From Elusimicrobia bacterium RIFCSPLOWO2_01_FULL_59_12 (GTDB taxonomy: Bacteria; Elusimicrobiota; Elusimicrobia; 2-01-FULL-59-12), in NCBI GenBank assembly GCA_001800075.1, contig MGUR01000049.1, positions 7,716 through 27,367 of the forward strand: a DNA stretch of 19,652 nucleotides, read 5' to 3'. Positions 13,174-19,652 of the stretch are shown here, one piece after another (the stretch's first letter is position 1; the number at the start of each line of letters is the position of its first letter). A model generated the notes under the pieces. The model was given only the letters and a program-made list of their open reading frames with translations, searched no databases and was not told the DNA's origin. The position numbers were made by a program, and so were the translations under genes.

Positions 13174-13202
13174 TTGTTATTAGGGAATTCTTCATCTATA
13201 CT
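13174..13202 (+). promoter_or_regulatory. Sigma-70-type promoter for the OmpR-type regulator
   Basis: TTGTTA (13174-13179) and TATACT (13197-13202) are separated by exactly 17 bases. The predicted transcript starts about 15 bases before ATG 13226. The possible operator at 13146-13166 lies directly upstream of the -35, a place suited to activation by an OmpR-family protein. Confidence 0.62.
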
Positions 13203-13225
13203 GGGACGGGTCAATCAGTAAAAAA

Positions 13226-13927
13226 ATGGAAGAATTTGATCTGCCAAAAATGACGAAGGTGCTCATCGTTGAAGATGAGCCTGCTCAAATGGAATTGACC
13301 AAAAAGGCTTTGGTCGAGCATGGAGCGTTTCAGTTGGCCTTCGGTCAAAACGGGCAAGAGGCGTTTAGGCGCCTCAATGAAGAGGTCCCTGACCTGATCC
13401 TTCTGGATTTGGGCCTGCCGGATTGCGACGGCCTGGATGTCTGCCGGCGGCTCAAGGAAGAGGAACGATTCCGCTGGATCCCGGTCATCATGCTGACCGG
13501 CCGCTCCACCGTCGTCGACAAAATCACCGGTTTGGAGGTCGGCGCGGACGATTACCTGACCAAGCCCTGCGATCCCGGCGAGTTGGTCGCCCGCATCCGC
13601 GCCGTTCTGCGCCGCAAGCAGGCGCTCGGCCCGGTCACCGATTACGATAAGGCGGGGCTGAAAATCAGCGCCGACCGCAGGCAGGTCTGGGTCAACGGCA
13701 CGGCTCTCGCCATGACGCCCAAGGAGTTCGATTTGCTGCTCATGCTGGTCTCCAAGCGCGGCGCGCTGGTCACCCGGGAAGAGATTGGTCAGGTCATCTG
13801 GGGGAAATCGGCGGAGGAATCGGCGAGAACGCTCGACACGCATCTTTGGCGACTGCGCAGTAAATTAGGGGAGCTTGCGGAACGGATTGAGACGGTTGGA
13901 AAGAACGGTTATCGTTTCAGCGATTAG
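13226..13927 (+). CDS. OmpR/PhoB-family response regulator (receiver plus winged helix)
   Basis: This 233-residue transcription regulator has an N-terminal receiver (about 10-130) with E16-D17, phosphoacceptor D61 in L-L-D-L-G-L-P, T91 and K113. A C-terminal winged-helix domain (about 140-233) includes M-T-P-K-E-F-D-L-L-L, L-V-T-R-E-E-I, R-T-L-D-T-H-L-W-R-L-R-S-K-L and G-Y-R-F, the standard effector-domain motifs of the OmpR class. No kinase gene follows it. ATG 13226 follows the promoter closely; ATG 13250 (M-T-K-V-L-I-V) is an alternative, and neither has a clear ribosome-binding sequence. It is divergent from the receiver pair and convergent with the pilus-signalling operon, with 17 bases between stops. 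A particular family member cannot be named. Confidence 0.92.
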   Translation: MEEFDLPKMTKVLIVEDEPAQMELTKKALVEHGAFQLAFGQNGQEAFRRLNEEVPDLILLDLGLPDCDGLDVCRRLKEEERFRWIPVIMLTGRSTVVDKITGLEVGADDYLTKPCDPGELVARIRAVLRRKQALGPVTDYDKAGLKISADRRQVWVNGTALAMTPKEFDLLLMLVSKRGALVTREEIGQVIWGKSAEESARTLDTHLWRLRSKLGELAERIETVGKNGYRFSD

Positions 13928-13944
13928 TCAAAAGCCCGCCGCGC

Positions 13945-14613
13945 CTACTGCGTACCGCCCGTATTCTGCCGGTTAATATACTCTTCGATAGCCGTTACGG
14001 TGCGTTCACAGCCCTTGTGAGCCATTTCCAGCATCGCCTTCACTTCAGACCCCACATTGCCAAACACCCCGCCCAGCACCATCCCGATGGATCCTTGGAT
14101 CGCCGTCAGGGGGGTCCGCAGTTCATGATTGATTTGCGGAAGGAAGTGATTCATCCATTCATACAGCCGCCAGTAAGCGGATAGAACGGCGCACAGGTTG
14201 CCGGCCCCGCGCAATTCCGCTTCCCGGTTCTTAAAGTTCTGGTTGCCGGCGACCGGCCCCAGGACCAGAACGCCCAGCGTCCGGGACTGCCCGGCGACAG
14301 GAACCAGGATAAAGGTGGCGGCTTTCTCCGTCTTTACGCTCGCCAGGAGGGCTTCCAGGCCGTCGTCCCAGGGATGGCTTCCGGATTCCAGGATTTCGTT
14401 TTTCTCCAGACAGCGGGCGGCCAGTCCATCGGTGGGAGTGAATCCGAAGGCGCTCGGGACGGCTGAAGGGAGGCCGTCCGAGGCGCGGATGCGCATTTTT
14501 CCGCCGTCGTCCACTTGGAGAAACAGACACACGGGCACGCTCCACGAACCGCGGATCATGCGCACGGTAGAATTTAAGACTTGTTCAAAACTTCTGGCGG
14601 AGATTTCTTCCAT
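13945..14613 (-). CDS. GAF-like plus HisKA (DHp) protein lacking a histidine-kinase ATPase domain
   Basis: This 222-residue protein has a likely GAF sensor region (about residues 10-150) with V-P-V-C-L-F-L-Q-V, F-T-P-T-D-G-L-A-A-R-C-L, and F-I-L-V-P-V-A-G-Q-S-R-T-L-G-V-L-V-L-G-P-V. It is followed by a dimerisation/phosphoacceptor helix with the H-box N-H163-E-L-R-T-P-L-T-A-I-Q. The protein ends about 60 residues later at a clean TAG. No N, G1, F or G2 box is present, so it cannot phosphorylate itself. It could be a phosphotransfer or phosphatase partner, or a remnant. Start ATG 14613 is chosen because GGAGG lies six bases upstream; GTG 14619 overlaps the upstream stop. It is last in the pilus-signalling operon. 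Confidence 0.8.
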   Translation of the reverse strand: MEEISARSFEQVLNSTVRMIRGSWSVPVCLFLQVDDGGKMRIRASDGLPSAVPSAFGFTPTDGLAARCLEKNEILESGSHPWDDGLEALLASVKTEKAATFILVPVAGQSRTLGVLVLGPVAGNQNFKNREAELRGAGNLCAVLSAYWRLYEWMNHFLPQINHELRTPLTAIQGSIGMVLGGVFGNVGSEVKAMLEMAHKGCERTVTAIEEYINRQNTGGTQ

Positions 14614-14615
14614 GG

Positions 14616-15002
14616 TCACCCTCCAATTGAACAGCCCACCGGAGACAATAAATCGTTTATCTGCGAGACCAGCATCATCGGGTCAAACGGTTTGGACAAA
14701 TACCCCAGCGCGCCCAGCGCCATGGCATCCTTGATTTCGGACGGCATCGAACGGGCGGTCAAAAAGATCACGGGAATGTCCCGGGAGGTGGCGTCGCCTT
14801 TGAGCGCTTTGCAGATGTCGTAGCCGCTCATCCCCGGCAGCATGACGTCGAGCAGGATAAAATCCGGGCGGTCCAGTGCAATCTGTTTGAGGATTTCCTC
14901 GCCCTGATCGGTGACCCGGACGTCGCACTTCCCCATGCGGGTCAGGACCATGCGCAGGATGAGCTGGATATCCGGATCGTCTTCGGCAATGAGCACTTTC
15001 AT
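14616..15002 (-). CDS. Single-domain response regulator (CheY-like receiver)
   Basis: This 128-residue receiver-only protein has E7-D8-D9, phosphoacceptor D52 in I-L-L-D-V-M-L-P-G, T in F-L-T-A, and K in S-K-P-F-D-P. It is clearly paralogous to the first gene of the operon (19040-19426), sharing M-K-V-L, V-L-T-R-M-x-K-C and K-P-F-D-P with Q-I-N. It lies two bases after the PilC-like gene and just before the GAF/DHp gene, so it is a natural partner of H163 in that protein. Its 3' end carries the GGAGG used by the next gene. It probably acts by binding a protein target, possibly the motor, but this is inference. Confidence 0.9.
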   Translation of the reverse strand: MKVLIAEDDPDIQLILRMVLTRMGKCDVRVTDQGEEILKQIALDRPDFILLDVMLPGMSGYDICKALKGDATSRDIPVIFLTARSMPSEIKDAMALGALGYLSKPFDPMMLVSQINDLLSPVGCSIGG

Positions 15003-15004
15003 CG

Positions 15005-16357
15005 CTAATTCACCAATTGAGACATTTCAAAGGTGGGCATCATCAGCCCGGCGACCACAAACCCCACAATGACCGCCATGACGACGATCAGGAGAGGTTC
15101 CATCAGTGTCAGCAGGTCCCGGACGGCCGAGCTGACTTCCGCGTCGTAGTAATTGGCCATTTTGGTCAGCACTTCCGGGATCGTCCCCGTCTTCTCGCCG
15201 GTGGACACCATGTTGGCGACCAGAACGGGAAAATGCGGGCTTCGGTAGATGACGGGCGAGATGCCGTTGCCCTGCTGGACGCTTGAATAGATTTCGTCCA
15301 CCACCTTCTCGATGGTGCGATTGCCCACCACCTGCCGGGCCACGCTCAAGGACAGCAGGATCGCCACGCCGTTATCGGCCAGGCTCGCCAGGGTGCGGAT
15401 GAATCGGGTGATGATCTCCAGCGTCAAAATCTTGCCGAACAAAGGAAGCTTCAAGACTTTGGCGTCGTAAAAGACGCGGAAGCCTTCGTGGGTCGCGCGG
15501 ATGCGCTGGGCGAAGAAAAAGAGCGCGACGAATACCAGCGGCGTCATGAACCCGCCGCGACGCATAAAGTCGCTGACGTGGATTAATATCTGCGTGGGGG
15601 CGGGGAGCGGCGCGTTCATCTCCTTGAAGACCTTCACAAAGGTCGGAACGATGTACAGCATCATGCCCGTGACCACCACGGTGGCCACGCAGGCGATGAC
15701 CACGGGGTAGACCATGGCGGACTTGATCTTGCCGCGGAGCTCCATTTCCTTTTCGAGAAATTCGGCGATCCGGTTCAGGGCTTCCGGCATGAAGCCGCCC
15801 GCCTCCCCCGCGGCGGCCATGCTCACGTAAAAGGTTTCAAAAATATCGGGGTGCTGCGACAACGCCTCGGAAAATTTTTTACCGGCCAGGACGTCGTCTA
15901 AGACCTGGCGGATCGTGTAGGCCAGCAGGAGGTTCTTGTTGTTTTGGGACATGCTTTGAAGGGCGTCGACGAACGACATGCCCGCGTTGATGCTGATCGA
16001 GAGCTGCCGCGTCAGGACGACCAGCTCCTTGATGGAGACCTTCCCGCGGGGTTTCCGCGTGGGAAAGCCCTCGGTCTTATTCTGGGTGAACGATTCCCAC
16101 CATCGATTGACGCTCGGCGTTGCGGGGGCGGCTGAGCGGGCTTTGGAGGGCATCGACCAGCTGGAGGCGCCGCTCGACTTGGCCGCGCGGGGGGTGGCCA
16201 TCGCCGGGGCCGCCAGGGTGTCTTCCGCTTTGCAGCTCATCATGAACAACCCCTGGCTGCCAAGCTGTTTGGAAAGTTCTCCCTTGTTGGCGGCTTCGAG
16301 GGACCCCCGGATCGACTCCCCTTTGGCGTTGCTCGCGATGTAGGAAAATCTGGGCAT
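15005..16357 (-). CDS. pilC: Type IV pilus / type II secretion inner-membrane platform protein (PilC/GspF)
   Basis: This 450-residue platform protein anchors the assembly ATPase to the inner membrane. The N-terminus (F-S-Y-I-A-S-N-A-K-G-E-S-I-R-G-S-L-E-A) is typical of the family. Two repeated GspF domains follow, about residues 108-235 (with L-T-R-Q-L-S-I-S-I-N-A-G-M and A-A-A-G-E-A-G-G) and about 312-440 (with A-N-M-V-S-T-G-E-K-T-G). Membrane helices lie near 214-240, 270-285 and 420-440. Residues 44-105 form a low-complexity Ala/Ser/Pro linker longer than usual. AGGA lies seven bases before the start. The upstream neighbour is the matching ATPase. No pilin, prepilin peptidase or secretin gene is in the window, so pilus and type II secretion cannot be told apart. 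Confidence 0.9.
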   Translation of the reverse strand: MPRFSYIASNAKGESIRGSLEAANKGELSKQLGSQGLFMMSCKAEDTLAAPAMATPRAAKSSGASSWSMPSKARSAAPATPSVNRWWESFTQNKTEGFPTRKPRGKVSIKELVVLTRQLSISINAGMSFVDALQSMSQNNKNLLLAYTIRQVLDDVLAGKKFSEALSQHPDIFETFYVSMAAAGEAGGFMPEALNRIAEFLEKEMELRGKIKSAMVYPVVIACVATVVVTGMMLYIVPTFVKVFKEMNAPLPAPTQILIHVSDFMRRGGFMTPLVFVALFFFAQRIRATHEGFRVFYDAKVLKLPLFGKILTLEIITRFIRTLASLADNGVAILLSLSVARQVVGNRTIEKVVDEIYSSVQQGNGISPVIYRSPHFPVLVANMVSTGEKTGTIPEVLTKMANYYDAEVSSAVRDLLTLMEPLLIVVMAVIVGFVVAGLMMPTFEMSQLVN

Positions 16358-16366
16358 GGGGTCCTG

Positions 16367-18256
16367 TTATTGTTCGATCGCGCAGACGCGCATCATCTCT
16401 TCGACCGTGGTCAACCCAGCCATGACGGCCAAGGCGCCCTCTTCAACCAGCATGTGCATGCCCTGCTGGCGGGCCAGCGTTTTGACTTCGTCCAAGGTCC
16501 CGCGGTTGACGGTGAGTTCCCGCAAGCCGGCGCTCATGGGCAGGATTTCGTAAATGCCCCGGCGCCCTCGATAGCCCGTTTGGTGGCAGCGGTCGCATCC
16601 TTTCGCCAGGCAAATCGGCCCCGGCTTATACGCCGCGCCGAGGATAGCTTTGAGCCTGTCCGCCACGGCCTCCGTCGGTTCCGTTGACTCCTTGCAGTCC
16701 GGACACAGGACGCGGATCAGGCGCTGGGCGATGACCAACAGCACCGAGGCGCTGATCAAGAAAGGTTCGATCCCCATGTTCACGATGCGGGTGATGGCGC
16801 TGGGGGCGTCGTTGGTGTGCAGGGTGGAAAGGACCAGGTGGCCCGTCAGCGCGGCCTGGATCGCGATCTCGGCCGTCTCCTCGTCGCGGATTTCTCCCAC
16901 CAGAACGACGTCGGGGTCCTGTCTCAAGATGGAGCGCAGGCCGCGGGCAAAGGTCAGCCCCACTTTGGTATTGACCTGGACCTGGTTGATGCCCGGCAGC
17001 TGGTATTCGACGGGATCTTCCAGCGTGACGATATTCCGGTCACTGGAGTTTAAAATGGTCACGGCGGTGTAGAGCGTGGTGGATTTTCCGCTTCCGGTCG
17101 GGCCGGTCACCAGGACGATGCCGTTGGGCCGGTCGAGAATCGCCCGAAACATCTTCTCGTGCGCTTCGCCAAACCCGAGTTTCGCGAGTTTGAACTCGAC
17201 CGACTGTTTGTCCAGAATCCGGATGACCGTTTTTTCGCCGTACATCAGCGGAAGCGTCGAAATGCGGAGGTCGATCTGCCGGTTCACCACCTCGGTGACC
17301 ACGCGGCCGTCCTGCGGCTGGCGGTTTTCGGTGATGTCCAGATTGGCCATGACCTTGATGCGGGCCGTGAGCGCGCTTTCAAACTCTTTGGGAATCGTCA
17401 TGACCGGGTGGAGGACGCCGTCAATGCGGAAGCGGACTTTCGTGTGGTCTTCGTAGGGTTCCAGGTGGATGTCGCTGGCTTTCTTGGTCACAGCCTGTTT
17501 AAAGATGGCGTCGACCAGCTGGACGATCGGCATGTCCTCGGAATTTTTTTCAGCGGCCTTGCGCTGCTGCTCGGCCTCGGACACCACCTTCTGGTCGGGC
17601 AGCTTGGTTTTAATTTCCCTAATAATGTTTTGGAAGGATGTTTTGTCGCCCCCCATCTTCAGGTCGAGCGTCAGTCCGCTGCCGGCCGAGTCCTGCGAGG
17701 AATTGTACGGCGAGCCGCCGGCGCGGGACATCGGGGAGTTGGGCAGAGACAGCGTCGGCGTCCCCTGCGGCAGTCCGCCCCCTTCTAGCCCGCCGTACAT
17801 TTTGTTGATCGTTTCGAAAATGGTGGAACGCATGCAGACCACAGGGTCGATTTTCATGCCCAGGGTTTTCACCAGCGTGTCGATCGTGAAGATATCCATG
17901 GGATTGACCATGGCGACGGTGACCACGTTGTCGATCCTGAAAAGGGGGGCCACCTGGAGCCGCCGCGCCAGCTCCTCGGAAATGATATTGGCCGATTCGA
18001 CGGAGTAGAGACCTTCCAGGCTGGTGAAATAGGGGACGGTGGCCTTGACGCCGATCCCCTTCATGATTTTCTCCTCGGTGGTGTATCCGAGTTCGACCAG
18101 CGCCTTCGGCAGGTCGCGTTCGGGGTCGGCGGTGTGCGCCAGGGCATCGCTGAGCTGAGCGGCGGTGATGATCCCCAGTTCGACCAGGATGTTTCCCAGC
18201 TCGGAGTGGGGCGGGCCGCCCGCCATCCGCGCGTTGGAGGCGTTGGCGGAAAGCAT
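16367..18256 (-). CDS. pilB: Type IV pilus / type II secretion assembly ATPase (PilB/GspE)
   Basis: This 629-residue hexameric motor ATPase drives pilin or pseudopilin assembly. An N-terminal MshEN-type domain (about 20-155) is of the type known to bind cyclic di-GMP in some relatives. A variable linker follows, then the ATPase core with Walker A G385-P-T-G-S-G-K391-S-T, Asp box V-T-L-E-D-P-V-E, Walker B V-V-L-V-G-E455-I-R-D, and His box H-L-V-L-S-T-L-H-T-N. A tetracysteine zinc site is formed by C518, C521, C554 and C557. The N-terminal domain and zinc site argue for PilB/GspE rather than the retraction ATPase PilT. It is flanked by receiver genes and overlaps the upstream receiver by one base (TGATG), so it is probably coupled to it. 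Confidence 0.93.
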   Translation of the reverse strand: MLSANASNARMAGGPPHSELGNILVELGIITAAQLSDALAHTADPERDLPKALVELGYTTEEKIMKGIGVKATVPYFTSLEGLYSVESANIISEELARRLQVAPLFRIDNVVTVAMVNPMDIFTIDTLVKTLGMKIDPVVCMRSTIFETINKMYGGLEGGGLPQGTPTLSLPNSPMSRAGGSPYNSSQDSAGSGLTLDLKMGGDKTSFQNIIREIKTKLPDQKVVSEAEQQRKAAEKNSEDMPIVQLVDAIFKQAVTKKASDIHLEPYEDHTKVRFRIDGVLHPVMTIPKEFESALTARIKVMANLDITENRQPQDGRVVTEVVNRQIDLRISTLPLMYGEKTVIRILDKQSVEFKLAKLGFGEAHEKMFRAILDRPNGIVLVTGPTGSGKSTTLYTAVTILNSSDRNIVTLEDPVEYQLPGINQVQVNTKVGLTFARGLRSILRQDPDVVLVGEIRDEETAEIAIQAALTGHLVLSTLHTNDAPSAITRIVNMGIEPFLISASVLLVIAQRLIRVLCPDCKESTEPTEAVADRLKAILGAAYKPGPICLAKGCDRCHQTGYRGRRGIYEILPMSAGLRELTVNRGTLDEVKTLARQQGMHMLVEEGALAVMAGLTTVEEMMRVCAIEQ

Positions 18257-18699
18257 CAGAGGGATCCTCCGGAGACAATGGGGGGCGGCGTCCCGCTCCC
18301 GGCCGGAGAGGTGCTGTAAAGAGAGACCAGGAATTCCCTCAGGCGCGCGCCCAATTCCATGGAGTCAAAAGGCTTGGTCACATAATCGGCCGCGCCGGCG
18401 TCGATCGCGACGCTGACCTGGTTCTTCGATTCGATCCCCGAAATAACGATCACCGGGATGGCGCTGGTGGCGTCGGAGGCTTTGAGCTCTTTTAAAATCG
18501 TCAGCCCGTCCTTGCCGGGCAGCATCAGGTCCAGAAGGATCAACTGGGGTTTTTCGCGTTTCGCCGTCGCGATGACTTTGGCTCCGTCCGAAACCGTGAA
18601 GACGGGGCCGATGCCCTGCTTCTGCAGCAGGAACTGAAAAATCCGCACCATCGCGGGATCGTCTTCACACACCAGGACTCGGTACGCGGCCGTCAACAT
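18256..18699 (-). CDS. Single-domain response regulator (CheY-like receiver) with short tail
   Basis: This 147-residue receiver has E12-D13-D14, phosphoacceptor D57 in I-L-L-D-L-M-L-P-G, Ser in I-V-I-S-G where Thr is commoner, and K in T-K-P-F-D. After the receiver fold (about residue 125) comes a tail of about 20 residues rich in Ser, Gly and Pro, with no known output domain. The gene overlaps the ATPase gene by one base (TGATG), suggesting that receiver and ATPase are made together and may interact. AAAGGGG lies shortly upstream of the start, in the 16-base gap after the HPt gene. It is not especially close in sequence to the other receivers of the island. Confidence 0.9.
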   Translation of the reverse strand: MLTAAYRVLVCEDDPAMVRIFQFLLQKQGIGPVFTVSDGAKVIATAKREKPQLILLDLMLPGKDGLTILKELKASDATSAIPVIVISGIESKNQVSVAIDAGAADYVTKPFDSMELGARLREFLVSLYSTSPAGSGTPPPIVSGGSL

Positions 18700-18715
18700 A
18701 AGGGACCCCTTTACG

Positions 18716-19036
18716 CTATCGGAATGTGATCGCCAGGCGCTCGATGAGCCGGGTCACGCATTTTTGCAGGCGTTCATCCGGCTGGACGCGCTTTGCTTGC
18801 AGCTTGATCATCATGTGCTCCAACGCTTTGCCGATCCGCGTGACGCTTCGGAAGCCGTAGGTGCGCCCGGAGCCTCTTAACTGGTGCGCCAGCTTTCGCA
18901 GTTGGATGCGTGCCGCGCCCCCTTGACGGACGTCGTCCCAGCTATGGGCGGCGGCCCGCATCAGCTCGATCGAGCGTCGCGCGTCTTCTTTGTACAGGCC
19001 GACAATTTCGCTTAGATCGAGAACCGGTTCAGTCAT
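18716..19036 (-). CDS. HPt-domain phosphotransfer protein
   Basis: This 106-residue helical protein contains H51-Q-L-R-G-S-G-R-T-Y-G-F, a good match to the histidine phosphotransfer motif (H-x-L-K/R-G-S). Helices before and after fit the four-helix HPt bundle, for example I-V-G-L-Y-K-E-D-A-R-R-S-I-E-L-M and K-A-L-E-H-M-M-I-K-L. Such proteins shuttle phosphoryl groups between receivers and have no kinase activity. It lies between two receiver genes (3 bases after the first, 16 bases before the second), an arrangement suited to a receiver-HPt-receiver relay. No kinase is present nearby to feed it. Confidence 0.85.
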   Translation of the reverse strand: MTEPVLDLSEIVGLYKEDARRSIELMRAAAHSWDDVRQGGAARIQLRKLAHQLRGSGRTYGFRSVTRIGKALEHMMIKLQAKRVQPDERLQKCVTRLIERLAITFR

Positions 19037-19039
19037 GGG

Positions 19040-19426
19040 TCACCCTATCCGGGGCGCCTGGACTTTTGCCAGGGCCTCGTTGATCTGCGAGATAATCGTG
19101 GCCGGGTCAAACGGCTTGATGAGATACGCAGCCGCTCCCAGGGACATCGCCCGGGCGATCGCCGCCGGCTGGGGCTGCGCTGTCAGGAAAATGATCGGAA
19201 TGTGGCGGGTGGAGGCGTCCTCTTTGCTGCGCTTGCAGACTTCAAATCCGTCGATTTCGGGGAGCATCAAATCGAGAAGAACGACATCCGGTTTAAACTG
19301 CCGGATCAAGGCCAACCCCTGATCGCCATCGGACGCCAGGGCGACCTCGCACTTGGCCATGCGGGTAAGAACCAGCTCCAGAACCATCTGGATGGAACGG
19401 TCGTCTTCCACCACCAGCACCTTCAT
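19040..19426 (-). CDS. Single-domain response regulator (CheY-like receiver), first gene of pilus-signalling operon
   Basis: This 128-residue receiver-only protein has E7-D8-D9, phosphoacceptor D52 in V-L-L-D-L-M-L-P, T in F-L-T-A, and K in I-K-P-F-D-P. It is a paralogue of the receiver at 14616-15002, and the two flank the motor genes. An excellent ribosome-binding sequence GGAGGT (19437-19432 on the minus strand) lies five bases before ATG 19426, the best in the operon. That fits its place as the first gene. A possible regulator site lies about 50 bases upstream of the start. The partner HPt gene follows after three bases. Confidence 0.91.
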   Translation of the reverse strand: MKVLVVEDDRSIQMVLELVLTRMAKCEVALASDGDQGLALIRQFKPDVVLLDLMLPEIDGFEVCKRSKEDASTRHIPIIFLTAQPQPAAIARAMSLGAAAYLIKPFDPATIISQINEALAKVQAPRIG

Positions 19427-19479
19427 GCGGTACCTCCGAATCTAGTCTAACGGGCCCATGTAACACGGGAGTTACGAGG

Positions 19480-19497
19480 TTGTAAATTTGTTGTAAA
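19480..19497. promoter_or_regulatory. 7-4-7 direct repeat, possible OmpR-type regulator site (copy 2)
   Basis: TTGTAAA (19480-19486), a 4-base spacer TTTG, and TTGTAAA again (19491-19497) give an exact heptamer repeat on one face of the helix (11-bp period), the layout of PhoB/OmpR-type boxes. The 11-mer AGGTTGTAAAT at 19477-19487 is shared with 13146-13156. It lies upstream of the pilus-signalling operon. No clear minus-strand -10/-35 pair could be fixed. Confidence 0.5.
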
Positions 19498-19520
19498 ACG
19501 CTCTTAAATTTAAGCGTTTT
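19495..19520. promoter_or_regulatory. Intergenic inverted repeat
   Basis: AAAACGCT (19495-19502) pairs with AGCGTTTT (19513-19520) around a 10-base AT-rich loop. The inner CTTAAATTTAAG (19503-19514) is itself a perfect palindrome. It could be an operator or a transcription barrier between divergent units. It touches the second heptamer of the direct repeat. Confidence 0.45.
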
Positions 19521-19577
19521 GATGCAGGGGCGCGTGACGGCAGGCGGGGGTTCGCGGTGCGGCGTCCTGGCATGGCA

Positions 19578-19606
19578 TTGACCGCCCTCAGACGGCTGGG
19601 TATAAT
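19578..19606 (+). promoter_or_regulatory. Strong sigma-70-type promoter
   Basis: TTGACC (19578-19583) and TATAAT (19601-19606) are separated by 17 bases, close to consensus. The expected transcript start is near 19613, only about three bases before ATG 19616. Confidence 0.7.
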
Positions 19607-19615
19607 CCCGACTCG

Positions 19616-19652
19616 ATGCGTCGAATCCCCCAAGGTATTGCCTATACGCTGT
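19616..19652 (+). CDS. Start of a possible gene, cut by window end
   Basis: ATG 19616 opens a frame reading M-R-R-I-P-Q-G-I-A-Y-T-L to the end of the window. It begins about ten bases after a strong -10 box, so there is no room for a ribosome-binding sequence; if real, translation would be leaderless or start further downstream. Twelve codons are too few to assign a family. Confidence 0.35.
   Translation, partial: MRRIPQGIAYTL

Noticed and set aside
13226..13927. Naming the OmpR-type regulator phoB or ompR
   Set aside because: The domain class is clear, but no kinase partner, phosphate genes or porin genes support a specific name.

Overview
The window is GC-rich bacterial chromosome with tightly packed genes. 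It looks like an environmental Gram-negative-type lineage, possibly one of the uncultured candidate phyla. The reasons are a type IV pilus/type II secretion motor, many stand-alone receiver proteins, and short palindromic repeats of the kind scattered through such genomes, including one that adds L-P-A-G-R-Q to a protein. The phylum is an inference; nothing here fixes it.

Positions 1-963: the 3' end of alaS, then an intact tRNA-Arg(CCG) at 633-704. The intact tRNA lies between the two halves of a second tRNA-Arg(CCG). The 5' half (519-535) and 3' half (746-801) would form a perfect 7-bp acceptor stem if joined, and they break at the same D-loop position. The left part of the intervening DNA can fold into a compact multi-stem structure.

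Positions 964-12368, all on +: a small membrane protein and a stand-alone Lrp-type RAM domain (overlapping ATGA); a pair of M16 zinc-peptidase subunits, one with the metal site and one with the substrate-binding Arg/Tyr pair; a complete dipeptide/oligopeptide ABC importer (binding protein, two permeases, two ATPases); a fatty-acyl-CoA ligase; and a CCA-adding-type nucleotidyltransferase. Together the peptidases and importer suggest peptide uptake and breakdown. Five consecutive gene junctions (1562-6973) each carry a different imperfect palindrome, and several of these supply a start region, a ribosome-binding-like sequence or part of a signal peptide.

Positions 12361-19426, mostly on -: a signalling and pilus-motor island. 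One minus-strand operon reads receiver, HPt, receiver, PilB/GspE ATPase, PilC/GspF platform protein, receiver, GAF-plus-DHp protein. The last has a histidine-kinase H-box but no ATPase domain. A second minus-strand pair of coupled receivers and a plus-strand OmpR-type regulator lie beside it. There are five receiver-only proteins, one winged-helix regulator, one HPt and one ATPase-less kinase fragment in about 7 kb, and no catalytically complete kinase, so the phosphoryl donor must be encoded elsewhere. An exact 11-mer, part of a 7-4-7 direct repeat at one site, lies upstream of both minus-strand receiver operons and could be the target of the OmpR-type regulator.

Positions 19427-19652: an intergenic region with the putative operator, a hairpin and a strong promoter, then the first codons of a possible leaderless gene that runs off the window.
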